From: Branchinecta lynchi
Taxonomy: Eukaryota > Arthropoda > Branchiopoda > Anostraca > Branchinectidae
Direction of reading: 5' to 3'
Length of the DNA: 64,000 nucleotides
Assembly: GCA_023053575.1 (NCBI GenBank)
Contig: JAKZAP010000012.1
Coordinates: 5,084,230 to 5,148,229, forward strand
Position 1 is the first letter of the stretch, and each line of letters starts with the position of its first letter. Positions 20,569 through 31,870 of this stretch are shown in pieces. Made by a program: the position numbers and the translations under genes. Below the pieces are notes generated by a model. The model was not told the origin of the DNA and did not search any database. It saw only the letters and a program-made list of their open reading frames with translations.

Positions 20569-21267
20569 CAGTCTAGTACACTAGCCCCATTTCAGGCACG
20601 GTGCTCAAACGTCTAGCACCATGCCTGGGTGCTAGATCTTCAAGCACTGTACCTTGGATTTCATGTATGGTGCATGGATTTCAGTATACAGTGCATACAG
20701 AAAAAACACAGTTTCTGTCATCACAACTGAGCACCGGCTCGGACAGGGCTGAAATTACTACTATGAATTAGAGAAATCAAAGACAATCCTTTATATATTT
20801 CTCACAACAAAAATAAAGGCTCTAATGATGATGGAGATGAAAAACCTAACAGCACCCTATCTATTTTCCATGTATTTTCCCTATCTATTCCCCAAGAGCC
20901 AATATTCTGGTTGGCTGCTAGGTAGAAAAAGCTGAAGCACTTGACACTTTGCATGCCAAACCCTTGACTATGTAGAAAAGGAAACGAGGTTTTTCACATC
21001 TGTCATCAGCCGAGCCCTTTTGTTTTTGTTGTGAAAAATATATAAAGGATTGTCTTTGATTCCTCTAATACATGGTAGTAATTTCAGCCCTGTCCGAGCT
21101 GGTGCTCAGTTCTTATGACAGAAACTTTGTTTTTGACATATGAACTGTATACTGAAATCCATGCACCATACATGAAATCCAAGGTACAGTGCTTGAACAT
21201 CTAGCACCCAGGCATGGTGCTAGACGTTTGAGCACCGTGCCTGAAAAGGGGCTAGTGTACTAGACTG
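20569..21267. mobile_element. Mutator-like foldback element with ~250-bp inverted arms
   Basis: Starts CAGTCTAGTACACTAGCCCC and ends with its reverse complement. The arms extend about 250 bp each (20569-20820 and 21010-21267) and surround about 190 bp of centre. Flanking 9-mers TTGATACAG (20560-20568) and GTGATACAG (21268-21276) match at eight of nine positions. Long terminal inverted repeats with 9-bp target duplications fit the Mutator superfamily. Confidence 0.75.
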
Positions 21268-21276
21268 GTGATACAG

Positions 21277-21703
21277 TCGGGAAACAGTACAAACAAATTA
21301 GCAGGATTTTACGAAATCCAATTTTTTTTCAGGAATATTGAAAAGAATTTACTCTTCTTGCTTAAAAATAGCTCTTGTTAGCTTAAATGCTCTACAGCAT
21401 TTTCTCATGCTTTAGTTCTTTCCTGTAGACTATAGATCTTTCTAATGAGTTTACATAATAAAATGGGATTTTCAGTTTTTCTCAAACTGTCAAATTTCTG
21501 AAATTATCCTACTAGAGCTGCATTGGATTCAACAAAAGGTATCTGTTATAGCGAATGTCGACCACCAGCCATATTGACATTGATATTTATTGCAAAAAGC
21601 CAACTGGCCATAGCAACTACCACATAGCTAGACTGAGCTAGACACCATTTTTTTCCATTATACCATAGCCCTTTTGTTCTGTTAAATGCTAAAGCAAAGC
21701 TGG
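21277..21703. other. No gene seen
   Basis: AT-rich sequence without repeats or open frames of note. Confidence 0.35.
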
Positions 21704-21705
21704 TA

Positions 21706-21929
21706 CAGTAGAGGTCTGCTTATGCTTATGTCAGCTTATGTGAACAGTTACTTTCTTGTGTAGTTTTGAACTAAATAGTAGAACGAAGATGCAAAATACC
21801 TATACAGGTGTTTTCAGATGCCCTTACTAACCAACTTTGGCTAACTGGTAGTTAGCTTTAAACACGGCAAGTGCATGGAAATGGCAAAGTCCACTGTCAA
21901 CAAACGTTCATATAAGCATACCTCTACTG
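21706..21929. mobile_element. TA-flanked MITE (family K), Tc1/mariner-like
   Basis: Ends CAGTAGAGGTCTGCTTATG and, reverse-complemented, CAGTAGAGGTATGCTTATA, flanked by TA at 21704-21705 and 21930-21931. The TA target and CAGT start are typical of Tc1/mariner-type MITEs. 224 bp, non-coding. Confidence 0.75.
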
Positions 21930-21931
21930 TA

Positions 21932-22135
21932 CAGGAGGGGTATACAACCTCGAACTTGACCTAAAAATATTCAAGAATACTTTTGTGCAGTCAAAAACAG
22001 GTCCTAGGTCAATCAGGTCTTCCTTCTTCACAGTTAGGACCTTGATATAATTGCATTGAAATTTTTCTTTCAACTATTTTAGGCCTGGTTCGAAATCATA
22101 CATTCGAGGTTGTATACCCATCCTGTAGTTTTACA
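21932..22135. mobile_element. TA-flanked MITE (family L), copy 1
   Basis: Ends CAGGAGGGGTATACAACCTC and, reverse-complemented, CAGGATGGGTATACAACCTC, flanked by TA on both sides. The left TA is the same dinucleotide that closes family K. Confidence 0.75.
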
Positions 22136-22281
22136 AACCAGTCAGATAATATCAACAATTCCAGACTGCAGTTTGTTTTTCGTTTTAAATTTCGCTGAAA
22201 TTTAATTTCCGGTCAAAATTATAGCGACAACACAGATAATTTGTCTGTTACCTTTTTGATAGGCTTGAACAAAAAAAGCTA

Positions 22282-22490
22282 CATGAGGGGTTCCCATCCT
22301 CGAATTTACATAACTACGAACTTGCCCTGAAAATATTACAAGCAAACTTCTGTGCAGTCCTAAATTTTTACCTAGCATTCACTGTGTCTTTCTTCACATT
22401 TAAGACCTTGTTAGGACTGCATTTTCTTTCCTCTTAACATTTTTAGGCCAAATTTGAGGTTGTACAAAGTAGAGGTTGGATACCCTCCTG
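22282..22490. mobile_element. TA-flanked MITE (family L), copy 2, diverged
   Basis: Left end CATGAGGGGTTCCCATCCTC, right end (reverse complement) CAGGAGGGTATCCAACCTC; TA flanks at 22280-22281 and 22491-22492. Shares interior words (AAAATATT...TGTGCAGTC) with copy 1. Confidence 0.7.
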
Positions 22491-22573
22491 TAATTTTCGA
22501 TGAGAATGAGGCATGAACCTGGACCTGGTGAAGAAAATAGGCTAAAATAGCTAGCCCATGTCTATAGATAATT

Positions 22574-23500
22574 TTAGGATAGATGGATAACTTTAGGCCA
22601 AGAGCAACAGCCCTCAGCCCTCATAATATTATGTCGTTTCTGGACACACTCGATAGGATAATTGATCTGAACCAACCAATTTAGTTTATAATCGAGATGG
22701 ACTCCTAGCAATTTAACCACTGGGCAGAATTCAATCCTTCGTCCATATAGCGTCACAACCACGTTAGGTGCCAATGAGCTATCATCTTTCCTTCTAGAAA
22801 ATATTTTTCCTTTTGATTTCTGTTGGGAGAAAACAATATTTTTCTTCCAACATCAACACGACAAACAATCAGCAGCTTTCTGTAGTTTCGCCTGGCACTC
22901 AGCTGATGAAGCTGCCTCACACCAGATAACTATATCATCAGCGTAAACTGCAAACTTGATATTTGGAATATCAGATAAGACAATATCGTTGATGACCATG
23001 TTGAATAGCAGAGGACTGAGTACGCCTCCCTGCGGGACTCCAGCGCTAATTGGCTTCTATGTTGAAACAGTATCACCAACCCGCACCTTAACAGACCTAC
23101 CAAAAAGACTTGTTTTACACCATTTCCAGAAGTTTTCTCCAAGCTGAAACGAGTGGACTTTCTTGAGAACTTCACGAGGGTCTAGTCCATCATACGCCTT
23201 GTCAACGTCAAACAAAACGGCCCCTACAACCCTCTTTCTCGAAAACGCCTTCCTTACAGCTATTTCCAATTGTGCCAGATTGTCTTTTGTGGACCTTTTT
23301 GACCGAAAACGGACTGCTCGGGGATCAACAATAGGTCTATCCGGGCTGAAAACCTTTCTTTCAACAGTCTTTCCAATAGTTCACCAAAAAATGATAACAA
23401 TGAAATGGGTCGATAGGATGAAGGCTCATTTTTATCATGGAACCATTGAGGCACAACTGGTATATGGTGATCGGTAGGTGATAACGGTTGGGGCCACATT
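22574..23500 (-). pseudogene. LINE reverse transcriptase remnant, several frameshifts
   Basis: Minus-strand RT blocks appear in the right order in changing frames: SSYRPISLLSFFGELLERL (near 23400), GAVLFDVDKAYDGLDPREVL (near 23220), a GVPQGGVLSPLLFN block (near 23030) and a YADD box (near 22945), then VKLLGVHLDYKLNW (near 22700). These are blocks of Jockey/I/CR1-type LINE RT with catalytic YADD preserved. At least two frameshifts and a TGA near 22865 make it non-functional. Neither LINE end is visible. Confidence 0.85.
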
Positions 23501-24589
23501 CTCCTTCTGCATCAAGGAGATTGGCTGGAGACTTCATTGCAAAGGATGCACAGGGTCGGAGAATCTCTCCGCAAATAAAGCACACAGGTGCAATCTAGGT
23601 ACAATTGATGGGAGATCCGGCCCAATGAATCCTTTGAGATAGAGAGCCAGCAGAATCCTTTTTGATGGAGTACAGCTTTACTTCAAATTAAGCAGCAAAA
23701 TTCAAATTAAGCAGCAAAATAGTGTCTAAACAATAAAATTAACTACTTTTTCAAGCATATAGACTTCAAACTAAGGATGCTTTTTGTACAGGATGGTAAG
23801 GAAATAAGCCAGGAGTTCTGTTTATTGAGATTTTATATGAATCTTATTTTTACTTTCAGATATTTGAAATTACCGCCAAAAAAATAAACAAGGCGTTTCC
23901 GCGAGTTTTAACTTGTTGCTCGACTGTGTGTCAGACAATCAGGTTCCGCAACAAACACTCAGAAGTGTGGCCCACATCTCTGTCGCCGAAAAACACCTTA
24001 AGTGAGGCCGTAGGGATTCTTGCAACCCCATCCGTTTTTGCCAAACTATACCGTTTTTGCCCCATCCCAATGGTCATTTCCTTTATTTCTAGAAGAGTGA
24101 GGCAATCTGGTTGACTTGTGCTCATTTCAACTGTGCTCTCTTCCTCTCCTGTAACAAAAATCCGACATCGGATAGTTCTTTGCTCTCATTATTACTTACT
24201 TAGATGGTATAGACAGACATTATGGGTTTGAATTCTGAAGACTGAAACTCGTACCGGAGTTCTTGTCGCCTTGATTACTTCTGGACGGACGGACAGACAA
24301 ACGATCGGGTTTTCAGCATTCTAATTATATATTTAAAGAAATGTTTGAACTCAAGTTTAATTTTTAGGATCTTTGAAGACAAATGACCTGACTCTGTAGA
24401 AGACTGTACAAATCAGAAAAACGGATATACTGAATTTGGAGATAATTTTAGTGGGGATCTGAAGCTAAGAATCCAATTCTACTTTGTCTGATGCCCCGAC
24501 AATTTATTACAGATATTTACACGACAGATACACAGAGCCAACTGTTTTAGAAAGAATTACTCATATCAGGTGATATAGTGATTTCATCG
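23501..24589. other. No gene recognised
   Basis: Contains a direct repeat CAAATTAAGCAGCAAAAT near 23690-23720. Two facing open frames at 23926-24125 are probably chance. Otherwise AT-rich unique-looking DNA. Confidence 0.4.
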
Positions 24590-25562
24590 CAATCATTACA
24601 GTTTCCAATACTAATTTTCGATCTAGGTGCCCCTCCCCCGGCACCTTTTCCACCCATCCCCTTCATTGGCAACTGGGCCCAGATTGCCCAGGAGTAAAGT
24701 TCGTTACCTGTGATAGGAATCAACAGGTTTCAAAGTTGGAAACTTGGTAGGCTTGTGAGCATTGGGATCTCTTTTTCCTCTTTGCGGGTCACACACCCAT
24801 CCCCCACTTGATTCAGGGGCAATTGGTCCCAGACTGCCCATTTTTAATGTTTTTAACTTGACAATAACTGGAGATAGGGCGATCAAATCCCATTGTGCTT
24901 TTGGATCATAGGTTTGGGGATATATATTTGGGAGTTGAATCACCCTCCCCGTTCATGGGCAAGTAGGCCCAGTTTGTCAATGAGTTAAGTTTTTGAACCA
25001 TGTCTGGAATCAAACTCTAAGCTGGTACAGTCGAGGATAGATATGCAATTTGGTGGTCCCCCCTCCACCCGCCTGTTCACGGATATCTGGTCCTAGATTT
25101 CCCATGAGTAACGTATAACGTAACGTATGACATGTTTCTAGTTCAACTCTTGTATACTTGTGGATATGTATGTATAGATATCTTGGTGTAACAGCAACAA
25201 ATAAGACCACGCGGACTACTTCAATCCTTAATGATCAGTTGTAGACTGGTATTAGGCTGCTACGATTTGGTTTATTGCACTTGTTATTACCTTGCTAATG
25301 GAAAAGAGGTTTAAAGGGTCGGACTGGCTAGCAAAACATTCAGTATCGAAATTGAAACCGTTCTTGCAAGATCTTGAAGATATTCTCTGGATTTCTAAAT
25401 GCGGTTTGTTTACATTAATAGCTTTTAAACTGGGATGATTTCCAAACATGCTATTTTAATATTTTTTTGGTTATTGGGGATGTGAAATGTCTTGGTTCTA
25501 ACGCGGTTTGTTTATATGATGTGACAAAGGTGAATTTTCGATAAAGAGCGCTTGCGCACTTT
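24590..25562 (-). mobile_element. Family G element, minus copy
   Basis: Reverse complement of the element at 8146-9250, diverged and with differing short tandem parts. The outer end GCGCTTGCGCAC at 25551-25562 mirrors the start GTGCGCAAGCGC of the plus copy. Confidence 0.6.
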
Positions 25563-25742
25563 TTACTTGAATCAAGAGATATTGTTACACAACAGATCGT
25601 GTTAAAACTTGGTCATAACTATATGCTGCAGAAGTTGCAGTGCTGAAATTCATGATTTGTTGGATGCTCAAATCTGAGCACACAATTTAGCTCAGTTTTT
25701 CTGCCAGTTTGCCTTTGTTTTTCTTCGAGCGGGGTGGTATCA

Positions 25743-25825
25743 CCCCCCCCCCCCCTATAGCGACGCCCCTGGTTCTATCTATGCACCAGGGGTTTGCACA
25801 GGGGAAGAGGGGGGGGGGGGGGGGG
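25743..25825. repeat. Facing C13 and G17 tracts around CAGGGGCGTCGC-type ends
   Basis: C13 at 25743-25755, then TATAGCGACGCCCCTGG, and after a short spacer GGGGAAGAG with G17 at 25809-25825. Near 41655-41690 a similar pair occurs (C9, AGTCGTGACGCCCCTGG, then G17 at 41822-41838). CAGGGGCGTCGC-G(n) looks like an abundant transposon end of unknown class. Confidence 0.5.
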
Positions 25826-25903
25826 TCGTGATCCAACTAACTTTACTGGTCGGCGGATAGCAGCAACTATTCCCCGTTGAATTCTCGTTCAAGTCCTTAA
25901 ACG

Positions 25904-26399
25904 CTAACCGTTCCGACCACAGTTAGATTTCAACAGTTTATCACCGCATAACATCTGTTTCGGGTAAAAAGTTTGCGCATAGCCAGCGAAACATGGGTCT
26001 GGTTTAAACTTTTTGGGTTTCTTGTCTGTTAAAGTCTTTGATTCGTGTGGGCCGAGAAGGTGGGAGACATCATCATTTTTCGATGGGTCGGATTTATACG
26101 AACACACTATTAGTTTGATATTTATACGCATTTTCCACGTGACTGCTACAATAAAAACAATCTGTTTGATCCATAGTCAAACCATGATCCCAACCTCCCC
26201 ATGTCGGGCGCTTCCGATCCGCGCCGCTAGATGACCCAGTGGTCGGATTGAGTCGTGGCTTCATCTTGGGTGGGGTGGTTCTGAAGGTTGCAAGTGCAAC
26301 ATCCTTTAACCTTTTTTGGTGTGTATGTACCACCGAGGCAATGCTAGTAAATATTTGCAGTATGGGACAAACGTAGATCGTAAATAAAAACAACCTCAA
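25904..26399 (-). pseudogene. Possible broken coding stretch, unrecognised
   Basis: Two overlapping minus-strand frames (26399-26094, 101 aa; 26131-25904, 75 aa) would read as one protein if a frameshift near 26110 is assumed. The second contains DKKPKKFKPDPCFAGY and ends with a Cys-containing tail. I recognise no family, and composition alone does not prove it is coding. Confidence 0.2.
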
Positions 26400-26707
26400 C
26401 TATGTGATAAGCTGGCAAACATGACAGAACTGTGTACAGAGTTTTCTTGAAGAACAGCAGCCTATCACTCAAAATACCAAAGCTAACGGTTTTAACGATA
26501 TAGCCTAAAAGGAGTGGTAATTGTTACCATCTTGACTCGTCTACCGTCTGTTTCAGTTTACAGATAGTCAGCTTAAAGGTACGTTCACAACAGTCCGATT
26601 TTTGCTTTCCGATGCGAATTTTGCAGCACGTGCATTCTTCCCCGCATAGGAACGAATTTTGCGTTTTTGGCTACGAAATCGTACGTGAATTTTGTCCTTC
26701 TTGCAAG

Positions 26708-27752
26708 CTTTTATGGCACTTGCCTTCCGGCCAAGTGCCATATTTCGATCACTTTTCCGTCGGTCTGTCGGTCGGTCGGTCGGTCGGTTAGTCCGGTGTT
26801 TGCGAGTTAGGGTACTTCCAGATATGCTAGGACGATGAACTTTGGCAGGCATATTAGGGACCCGACCAAACTAAGTTGAAAATAGTCACTTGCCCGATCC
26901 GACCATCGTGGGGGGAGGGAGGGAAGGGGGGGGGGCAGGGGGGGGACCGGAAATCATATGACAAGCTTAAAGTGGAGGGATCGGGATGAAACTTGGTGAG
27001 TGGAACAAGCACAAGCCCTAAGTACATCATTGGCAGACGCGGACGGGACTTGTGCACTGTGGTGGGAGTTGGAAGGGGGGGGGGGCGGAATTCCGGTCAT
27101 ACGGAGTTAAATTACTTTTAGGTGGGCTGGGACAGTGAAACTTGGCAAGCGTACTAGGGACCCGACCAAACTAACTTGGAAATAGTCACTTCCCCGATCC
27201 GACCACCCTGGGGGGAGTGGAGGGAAGGGGAATCCAGAATCTAGAGGTACGTATAACTTTGGAACGGGTGATCAGATCTTAATGAAACTTGATTCATCAG
27301 TGACAGAACTGGATCGGGTTCGAGCACTGTGGGGGGAGGAAGGGGGGTCCGGAATTCCGGTGATCACCAGTTAAAGTGCTAGGACCATGAAACTTGAACA
27401 TTAGAGACTTGACATGATTAGAATATTTTTGCCTCATGGGTTTTGCTTAGAACTGAATTTCTTAAAGTACAAATGATACTTTTGATTAAAATATACATTT
27501 CATTCTCCCGATGAGCTCATAATCATTTTTGCTCAAGAGTTTTGATTACAGATGAATCTCTAGCGCCCCTAAAGTGCGCATCATCACAGCCAAATGTCTT
27601 ACCAAACGATACGTTCTCGTGATTTCCAAGGACCCATTATCTCAAGGGTTTTGCTTACAAATAATCACAACAAACTCACGAACTGAAGAATTCCTACTTT
27701 CATCCTCTGACCCAGCCTTGCAAGTGCCATATGAGCTTGCAGCTCTTGTTGA
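26708..27752 (+). mobile_element. Family B, complete copy
   Basis: Opens with the hairpin TGGCACTTG/CAAGTGCCA (26714-26740), then TTTCCGTCGGTCTGTCGGTC repeats, then the body blocks (CTAGGACGATGAACTTTGG...; CCGATCCGACCATCG; GGGGGGAGG). It closes with CAAGTGCCATATGAGCTTG followed by CAGCTCTTGTT. The 3' hairpin is GAGCT-TGC-AGCTC. Start hairpin, CCGTC microsatellite, tandem body and terminal hairpin resemble Helentron-derived non-autonomous elements. No protein. This copy defines both ends of the family. Confidence 0.7.
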
Positions 27753-28202
27753 ATATCGCTTCTGCTATAGGCCTCAGGTAGATCCCCGGTGATGGGTTGA
27801 TTGTACTTGAAGAGCTGAGTGCACAAAGATGATAAGTTTCGCTAGTACCGACATAATCGCATTCAAAGTTTGGGCAGTTAGTATATCGAAAGCTAGTTAT
27901 CATTTTTGTCCGAGGAGTATCTCAGTAGGGAGGGATCTGGCGAAGATTCTGAGAGCACAGGGAGAAAGATCTAAAAAATATGTACCAGATGGTGCTCTTA
28001 AATCAATTTGCGAAAAAAAGCGAGTTATCACCTTTGGTTACTTGTTTGTAACATTGAAGTCACTGCAGATCTGACACTTCCATTCGGTGTGTTTACCGGC
28101 AAGATACGACTGATCCAGTCACTTTAACCGACTTTTTGGGCACTCCGATTCTACAAGTAGCCGGTCTGAATTCTACTTTCCGACGGATAGCTATCGGCAC
28201 AA
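27753..28202. other. No gene recognised
   Basis: Short open frame 27829-28074 (81 aa) has no recognised motif. Confidence 0.35.
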
Positions 28203-28560
28203 CTCAGAAGTTCCATAACAGTCAACACAAGGATGCGCGGTTTCAACATACAACAGTCGAAAGACAACACTTGAGATGTTATCTGTTGTCGCGACAAATG
28301 TTATGTATGAAATGTTATGCGGAACGAGCATCGCCAGGAAAACCCGAAAAACCGCCAAAAATCTGCCTGACTTACTTGTACCTCGTCATGATAATGATGG
28401 AAAAGTTCAGTATATATTATTTTGGCCGTTTTCCGCTTCTTTCTGGCAGTACTTGCTCTGCATAACATTGTCGCGACAACAGATAACGTCCCAAGTTTTG
28501 TGTGTTTGGTGTTTTGTTGAAACCGCGCATCCTTGTGTTGTCTGTTATGAAGCTTCTGAC
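28203..28560. mobile_element. Foldback element (family J)
   Basis: The left arm (AACACAAGGATGCGCGGTTTC, TTATCTGTTGTCGCGACAA) reappears inverted in the right arm (GAAACCGCGCATCCTTGTG, TTGTCGCGACAACAGATAA). Arms of about 140 bp surround about 75 bp. TCGCGA palindromes mark each arm. A related arm fragment lies at 37580-37640. No clear target duplication. Confidence 0.7.
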
Positions 28561-28980
28561 AGTGTAGATTCGTAAATCTAGGCTTTACATCCGGTTTGAG
28601 ATTTGGATGCGCCTTGACAACTTCCAATTTTCCAATTCAGTTTATTTTCGAAAATGCTCTCACGGACGAAGCCGAACATTGAATTCTTTCGTCATATATT
28701 TCCTTGTCACAAACGTAACAATTAAAAACAATATATGAACTAATATATTCAACTGTATGAACTTATGTTCTTCATCCGGTCTATGTACAAAAATTCCAGT
28801 TCCGCGGGAAAACAGGTCATTGAATTCACCCCTTATCTGAGGTTTGGAACTAGGTGTTCCTTTTTTTAACCACCTAAATCTTCGATCAAATCAAATCGTT
28901 TATTGACAAACCAACTTCATACCTTCGTCAGAAGATGCTAAATTACGCTGGTCATACAGTAATAAAATAAATTTATTACA
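28561..28980. other. No gene recognised
   Basis: AT-rich unassigned sequence up to the LINE tail. Confidence 0.35.
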
Positions 28981-29440
28981 CTAATTATTCACTTTTCTAA
29001 AAATCTCTGTAAAAAAGGGCACACACGAGTTTATGAACCTTGAAGTTAGTCCTCTGACAGGCATTAGTTTGTTTTGCTGTATTCTCCTGCTGTTTTTCGG
29101 AGCATCAGGGGGGAGCAATGATCGGTTGTTCTCATTTGCTAGCAGTTTTTTTCTAAACTTTAGCATCAGTTGTGCTCTTCGGTTCTAGAGGCTGGGGATT
29201 CTCAACATAAACAGTGCTTGCTCGTAAGACTGATAGCCAGGACCCATTCTAATTTTCGTTGCGCGTGTTCTTCCGATAGATAAACCTTGTTTTGTACTTG
29301 GGTTTCCCATACTGGGTAGTAGTATTCCAGAGGGGGCGCACGTGGGTAAGATATGCGAGGCGAACTTCAGGAATTGTAAATCCAAGTCTAAGCATTGACA
29401 CTAAGGTCAGCAGTGAGCTCAACTTGCTCCATTCCATTTT
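28981..29440 (-). pseudogene. LINE ORF2 C-terminus, frame-shifted
   Basis: Minus-strand frames read, in order, WSKLSSLLTLVSMLRLGFTI, VRLAYLTHVRPL, GPGYQSYEQALFMLRIPSL, KKLLANENNRSLLPPDAP and TSRFINSCVPFFTEIF to a stop at 28981. This is the typical end of a CR1/L2-type LINE ORF2, after the RT domain, spread over three frames. It stops about where the ORF would end, so only the 5' part is missing. Confidence 0.75.
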
Positions 29441-29649
29441 GATATTCTGCGGCCGACCTTCTCCTCAATGAAGGTCCATTTCCCAGTTTAATATGGTCTC
29501 AAAATACGCTGTTTCTTCTTAAAACCAACCCTAACCCTAACTGTAGTTGTTATTTGCATAGTCTCAACCCCATTGCTAGTCGCCTGTCACTGTTTTCGCC
29601 GAATCCGGCGAAGCTCGGGATTCCAAATTCCTCCCATTAGCAGAATGAA
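29441..29649. other. No gene seen
   Basis: Short spacer with an ACCCTAACCCTAAC word at 29527-29540, discussed under rejected items. Confidence 0.4.
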
Positions 29650-30027
29650 TCATCCGTGAATAATTATCGATGGCTTATGTGTAAGTTTTAGACACCATTT
29701 TGTAAACAATAATTCATTGTGATTATTTTCGATGTCTTTTTCATTTTTGTTTTCTCTCTTGATCGACACGTCTTGCTGCTGAAGTTCATGTGCCGAAAGA
29801 TTCTCAATCAGCGCGTACGTTTGAGTCCCGCATGGAGTGGGGATAATGCCCTTCTTCTTTTCTTCATTAGCAGTGTCGTTGGGAATAGAATATTGCTGCT
29901 CTATGTAATCCACAGTCACTTGTTCCATCACATTTGCTCTTTTTGCCGAAGATTCGATAAAGAATATATCCACTTGCCATTTTCTCTGAATATAGGTTAT
30001 CCTTGTGTTTATTTCCTTCATGATCAC
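29650..30027 (-). CDS. Hypothetical 125-codon minus-strand frame
   Basis: Hydrophilic and charged, with AKRANVMEQVTVDYIEQQYS and a lysine/glutamate/asparagine-rich part near residues 90-105. It is longer than expected by chance in AT-rich DNA and is not part of a repeat seen elsewhere in the window. I recognise no family. It could be an exon or an unknown element protein. Confidence 0.3.
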   Translation of the reverse strand: MIMKEINTRITYIQRKWQVDIFFIESSAKRANVMEQVTVDYIEQQYSIPNDTANEEKKKGIIPTPCGTQTYALIENLSAHELQQQDVSIKRENKNEKDIENNHNELLFTKWCLKLTHKPSIIIHG

Positions 30028-30255
30028 AAACTATATCTTGCATCCGCTCCTCAGTTTCATAATATCCTCGTCACGCTCTGATGCTGAACACTTTCTTATA
30101 GATACTTACACGAGGAATACATACAGCCAACTAAAGCCAACTGGTATAGAATGAAGTACGATCAACTGGTAATATCGGTTCGTCCCGCTGTCGTCGTCTG
30201 GACATAAATCTCTCTCACGAAAAATTAATGGTAATCAGAACGTTATAAGGTAATG

Positions 30256-30259
<4 letters not shown>

Positions 30260-30300
<41 letters not shown>

Positions 30301-30520
30301 GGAAGCGCTGCAGAGCGGGTCAGCACACCCCTGCACTTTTTCCTCTGACATGGGCAGCAGCGAAGAGGGAAGTAGAAGGGCATCAACTCAAAGCCCATCA
30401 GATACCTCTAGCTCCACTCAGTTTTGTCGTGGTACCCGTAGTAACTGCACGGGACCAAAGATTGGCTTATTTGTTCTTGGTAGTCGCTTATCTAGGACTC
30501 AAAGGAGTCCAAGGCACGCG
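30260..30520 (-). mobile_element. Retroposed sequence with 38-base poly(A) tail (family N)
   Basis: A run of 38 T at 30260-30297 is a poly(A) tail on the minus strand, preceded there by about 220 bp that recur at 36276-36400 on the plus strand (ACAAAACTCAGCTGAGCTA-like and CTTCTACTTCCCTCTTCGC). TGCACGGGACCAAAG also recurs at 41704. The long tail implies LINE-driven retroposition. No pol III A and B boxes are clear, so SINE versus truncated LINE is open. The plus-strand frame across it (poly-Phe) is an artefact. Confidence 0.6.
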
Positions 30521-31350
30521 TTTTGTGTTCATTTTTTTTTATCCCACCTCCACTCCTCTCAGTGACGCAACTTTCTTTATCATCACAACTCAAATTTCTT
30601 ATCTCTATACGTCACCTACACTTTACTCTTACACTAAATTCTAATTATAATTTATTTCCTACTTTAAATAATTATTATTCTTTTAATTTTATTTGAGCAG
30701 TTAAAACAATTACACTCAAAATAGCCGTATCCTACAATCAAAACTATAACATTCAAATGAAAATAATGGTAATGTGTATTAAGTAAACTTTACACGGTTA
30801 TAGGTAGCGTAAGCAAGAACGGATGATCGGCATGAATGTCCAGTAGGTCTCTTTGTTCACTGCCTGTTTTAGCTGCAAACTATTTAGCTAATCAGATTGA
30901 TTGACTGATTAATTCACTTTGTGATAAGGACGAAAGTTCTCACGGGCTCATCACGGGCAAGTCAAGGCCAAGGAGGTGGAACATAAGTAGTATCCTACCC
31001 TGCATAGATTCTTAGATGATACATTCTTGTTTTTCCTCTGGAATTTGTGGGTAAGAAATAAGTTATTATTAGCAAAATTCTTAACCCCACATTCTTAACC
31101 TGATCAGGAATCGAACCTATCATATCCCCGATCCCGATCAGGATCGAGACTTGAAAATCTGGGAGCCATGCAATACTTTCAAAGGGAATGCAAAAGTTTG
31201 AAATGTTCTTTCAAAAGCAGCACGCGTAAATTGAACAAATTAATTCTGTGACTGTTTTTTACGTTAAAAACGTGGACAAAATGATAATTGCAAAATTAGT
31301 CGGACAGTTCGTCTCGCCAATCTAGAGCGCATGCCATCACATACTTTCCT
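30521..31350. other. No gene seen
   Basis: AT-rich. Contains a GATCCCGATCAGGATCGAGA-like inverted stretch near 31127-31150. Nothing coding. Confidence 0.4.
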
Positions 31351-31365
31351 ATTTGACAGTGCAAA

Positions 31366-31505
31366 ACGGATACGTCAGCTGATTTTTATTAGAGCTATAT
31401 TTCCACAAGTTTGGTTTTCCAACTTGAGCGGCTTTGGGCATGAAGAGGACCCTTGCCAAGAATGGCCGAAATGTAGCTCTAATAAAATTTTGCTGACGTA
31501 TCCGT
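31366..31505. mobile_element. Foldback MITE (family E), short copy
   Basis: ACGGATACGTCAGCTGA...ATTAGAGCTATATTT on the left is inverted at the right as AAATGTAGCTCTAATAAAA and GCTGACGTATCCGT. The inverted match extends outward to GACAGTGCAA. Inner landmark AGGACCCTTGCCAAGAA is shared with copies at 38961, 41063 and 48600. Confidence 0.7.
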
Positions 31506-31595
31506 GTTGCACTGTCAAATATGATTCGCAGTCAGCGTCGGCTGAAGGAATATTTATACGCAGTTCTAGCCAGGCAAATAGAAATGGACCTTTTC

Positions 31596-31870
31596 TGAGC
31601 CTCGGTCCACGTCTACTTCTCAGCCGCTTCCCGACTAATTCTTTCTACATTCCTTGTTGCACTGCAGTGCTTCCGATCCGAGTAAGACGGCACCGCTTCC
31701 CGACAATCGCGGACTTGCCTACCGACGAAGTCCGTGCTTCCCTGTAAGGTGCTGCTTCAACCAAGAAAAAATCGTGCAGGAAGTGAATCCAAAAACGCAT
31801 CTTGTGCATAAGCAAAGAAGTGCTGCAGCAGCAATGCGGCAGCAGAATTGCAACAAATATAAGGTTCATG
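31596..31870. mobile_element. Harbinger-like MITE (family H), worn copy
   Basis: CTGAGCCTCGG start, GACTAATTCTTTCTACATTC, GAAGTCCGTGCTTCCCTG and AAAGAAGTGCTGCAGCAGC match the copies at 19156 and 43024. The right end is degenerate. Confidence 0.65.

Noticed and set aside
29527..29540. Telomere-like ACCCTAACCCTAAC word
   Set aside because: Only about two and a half units, inside ordinary sequence; too short for an interstitial telomere claim.
30255..30644. 129-codon frame beginning with poly-Phe
   Set aside because: It starts in the 38-base T run, which is a poly(A) tail on the other strand.
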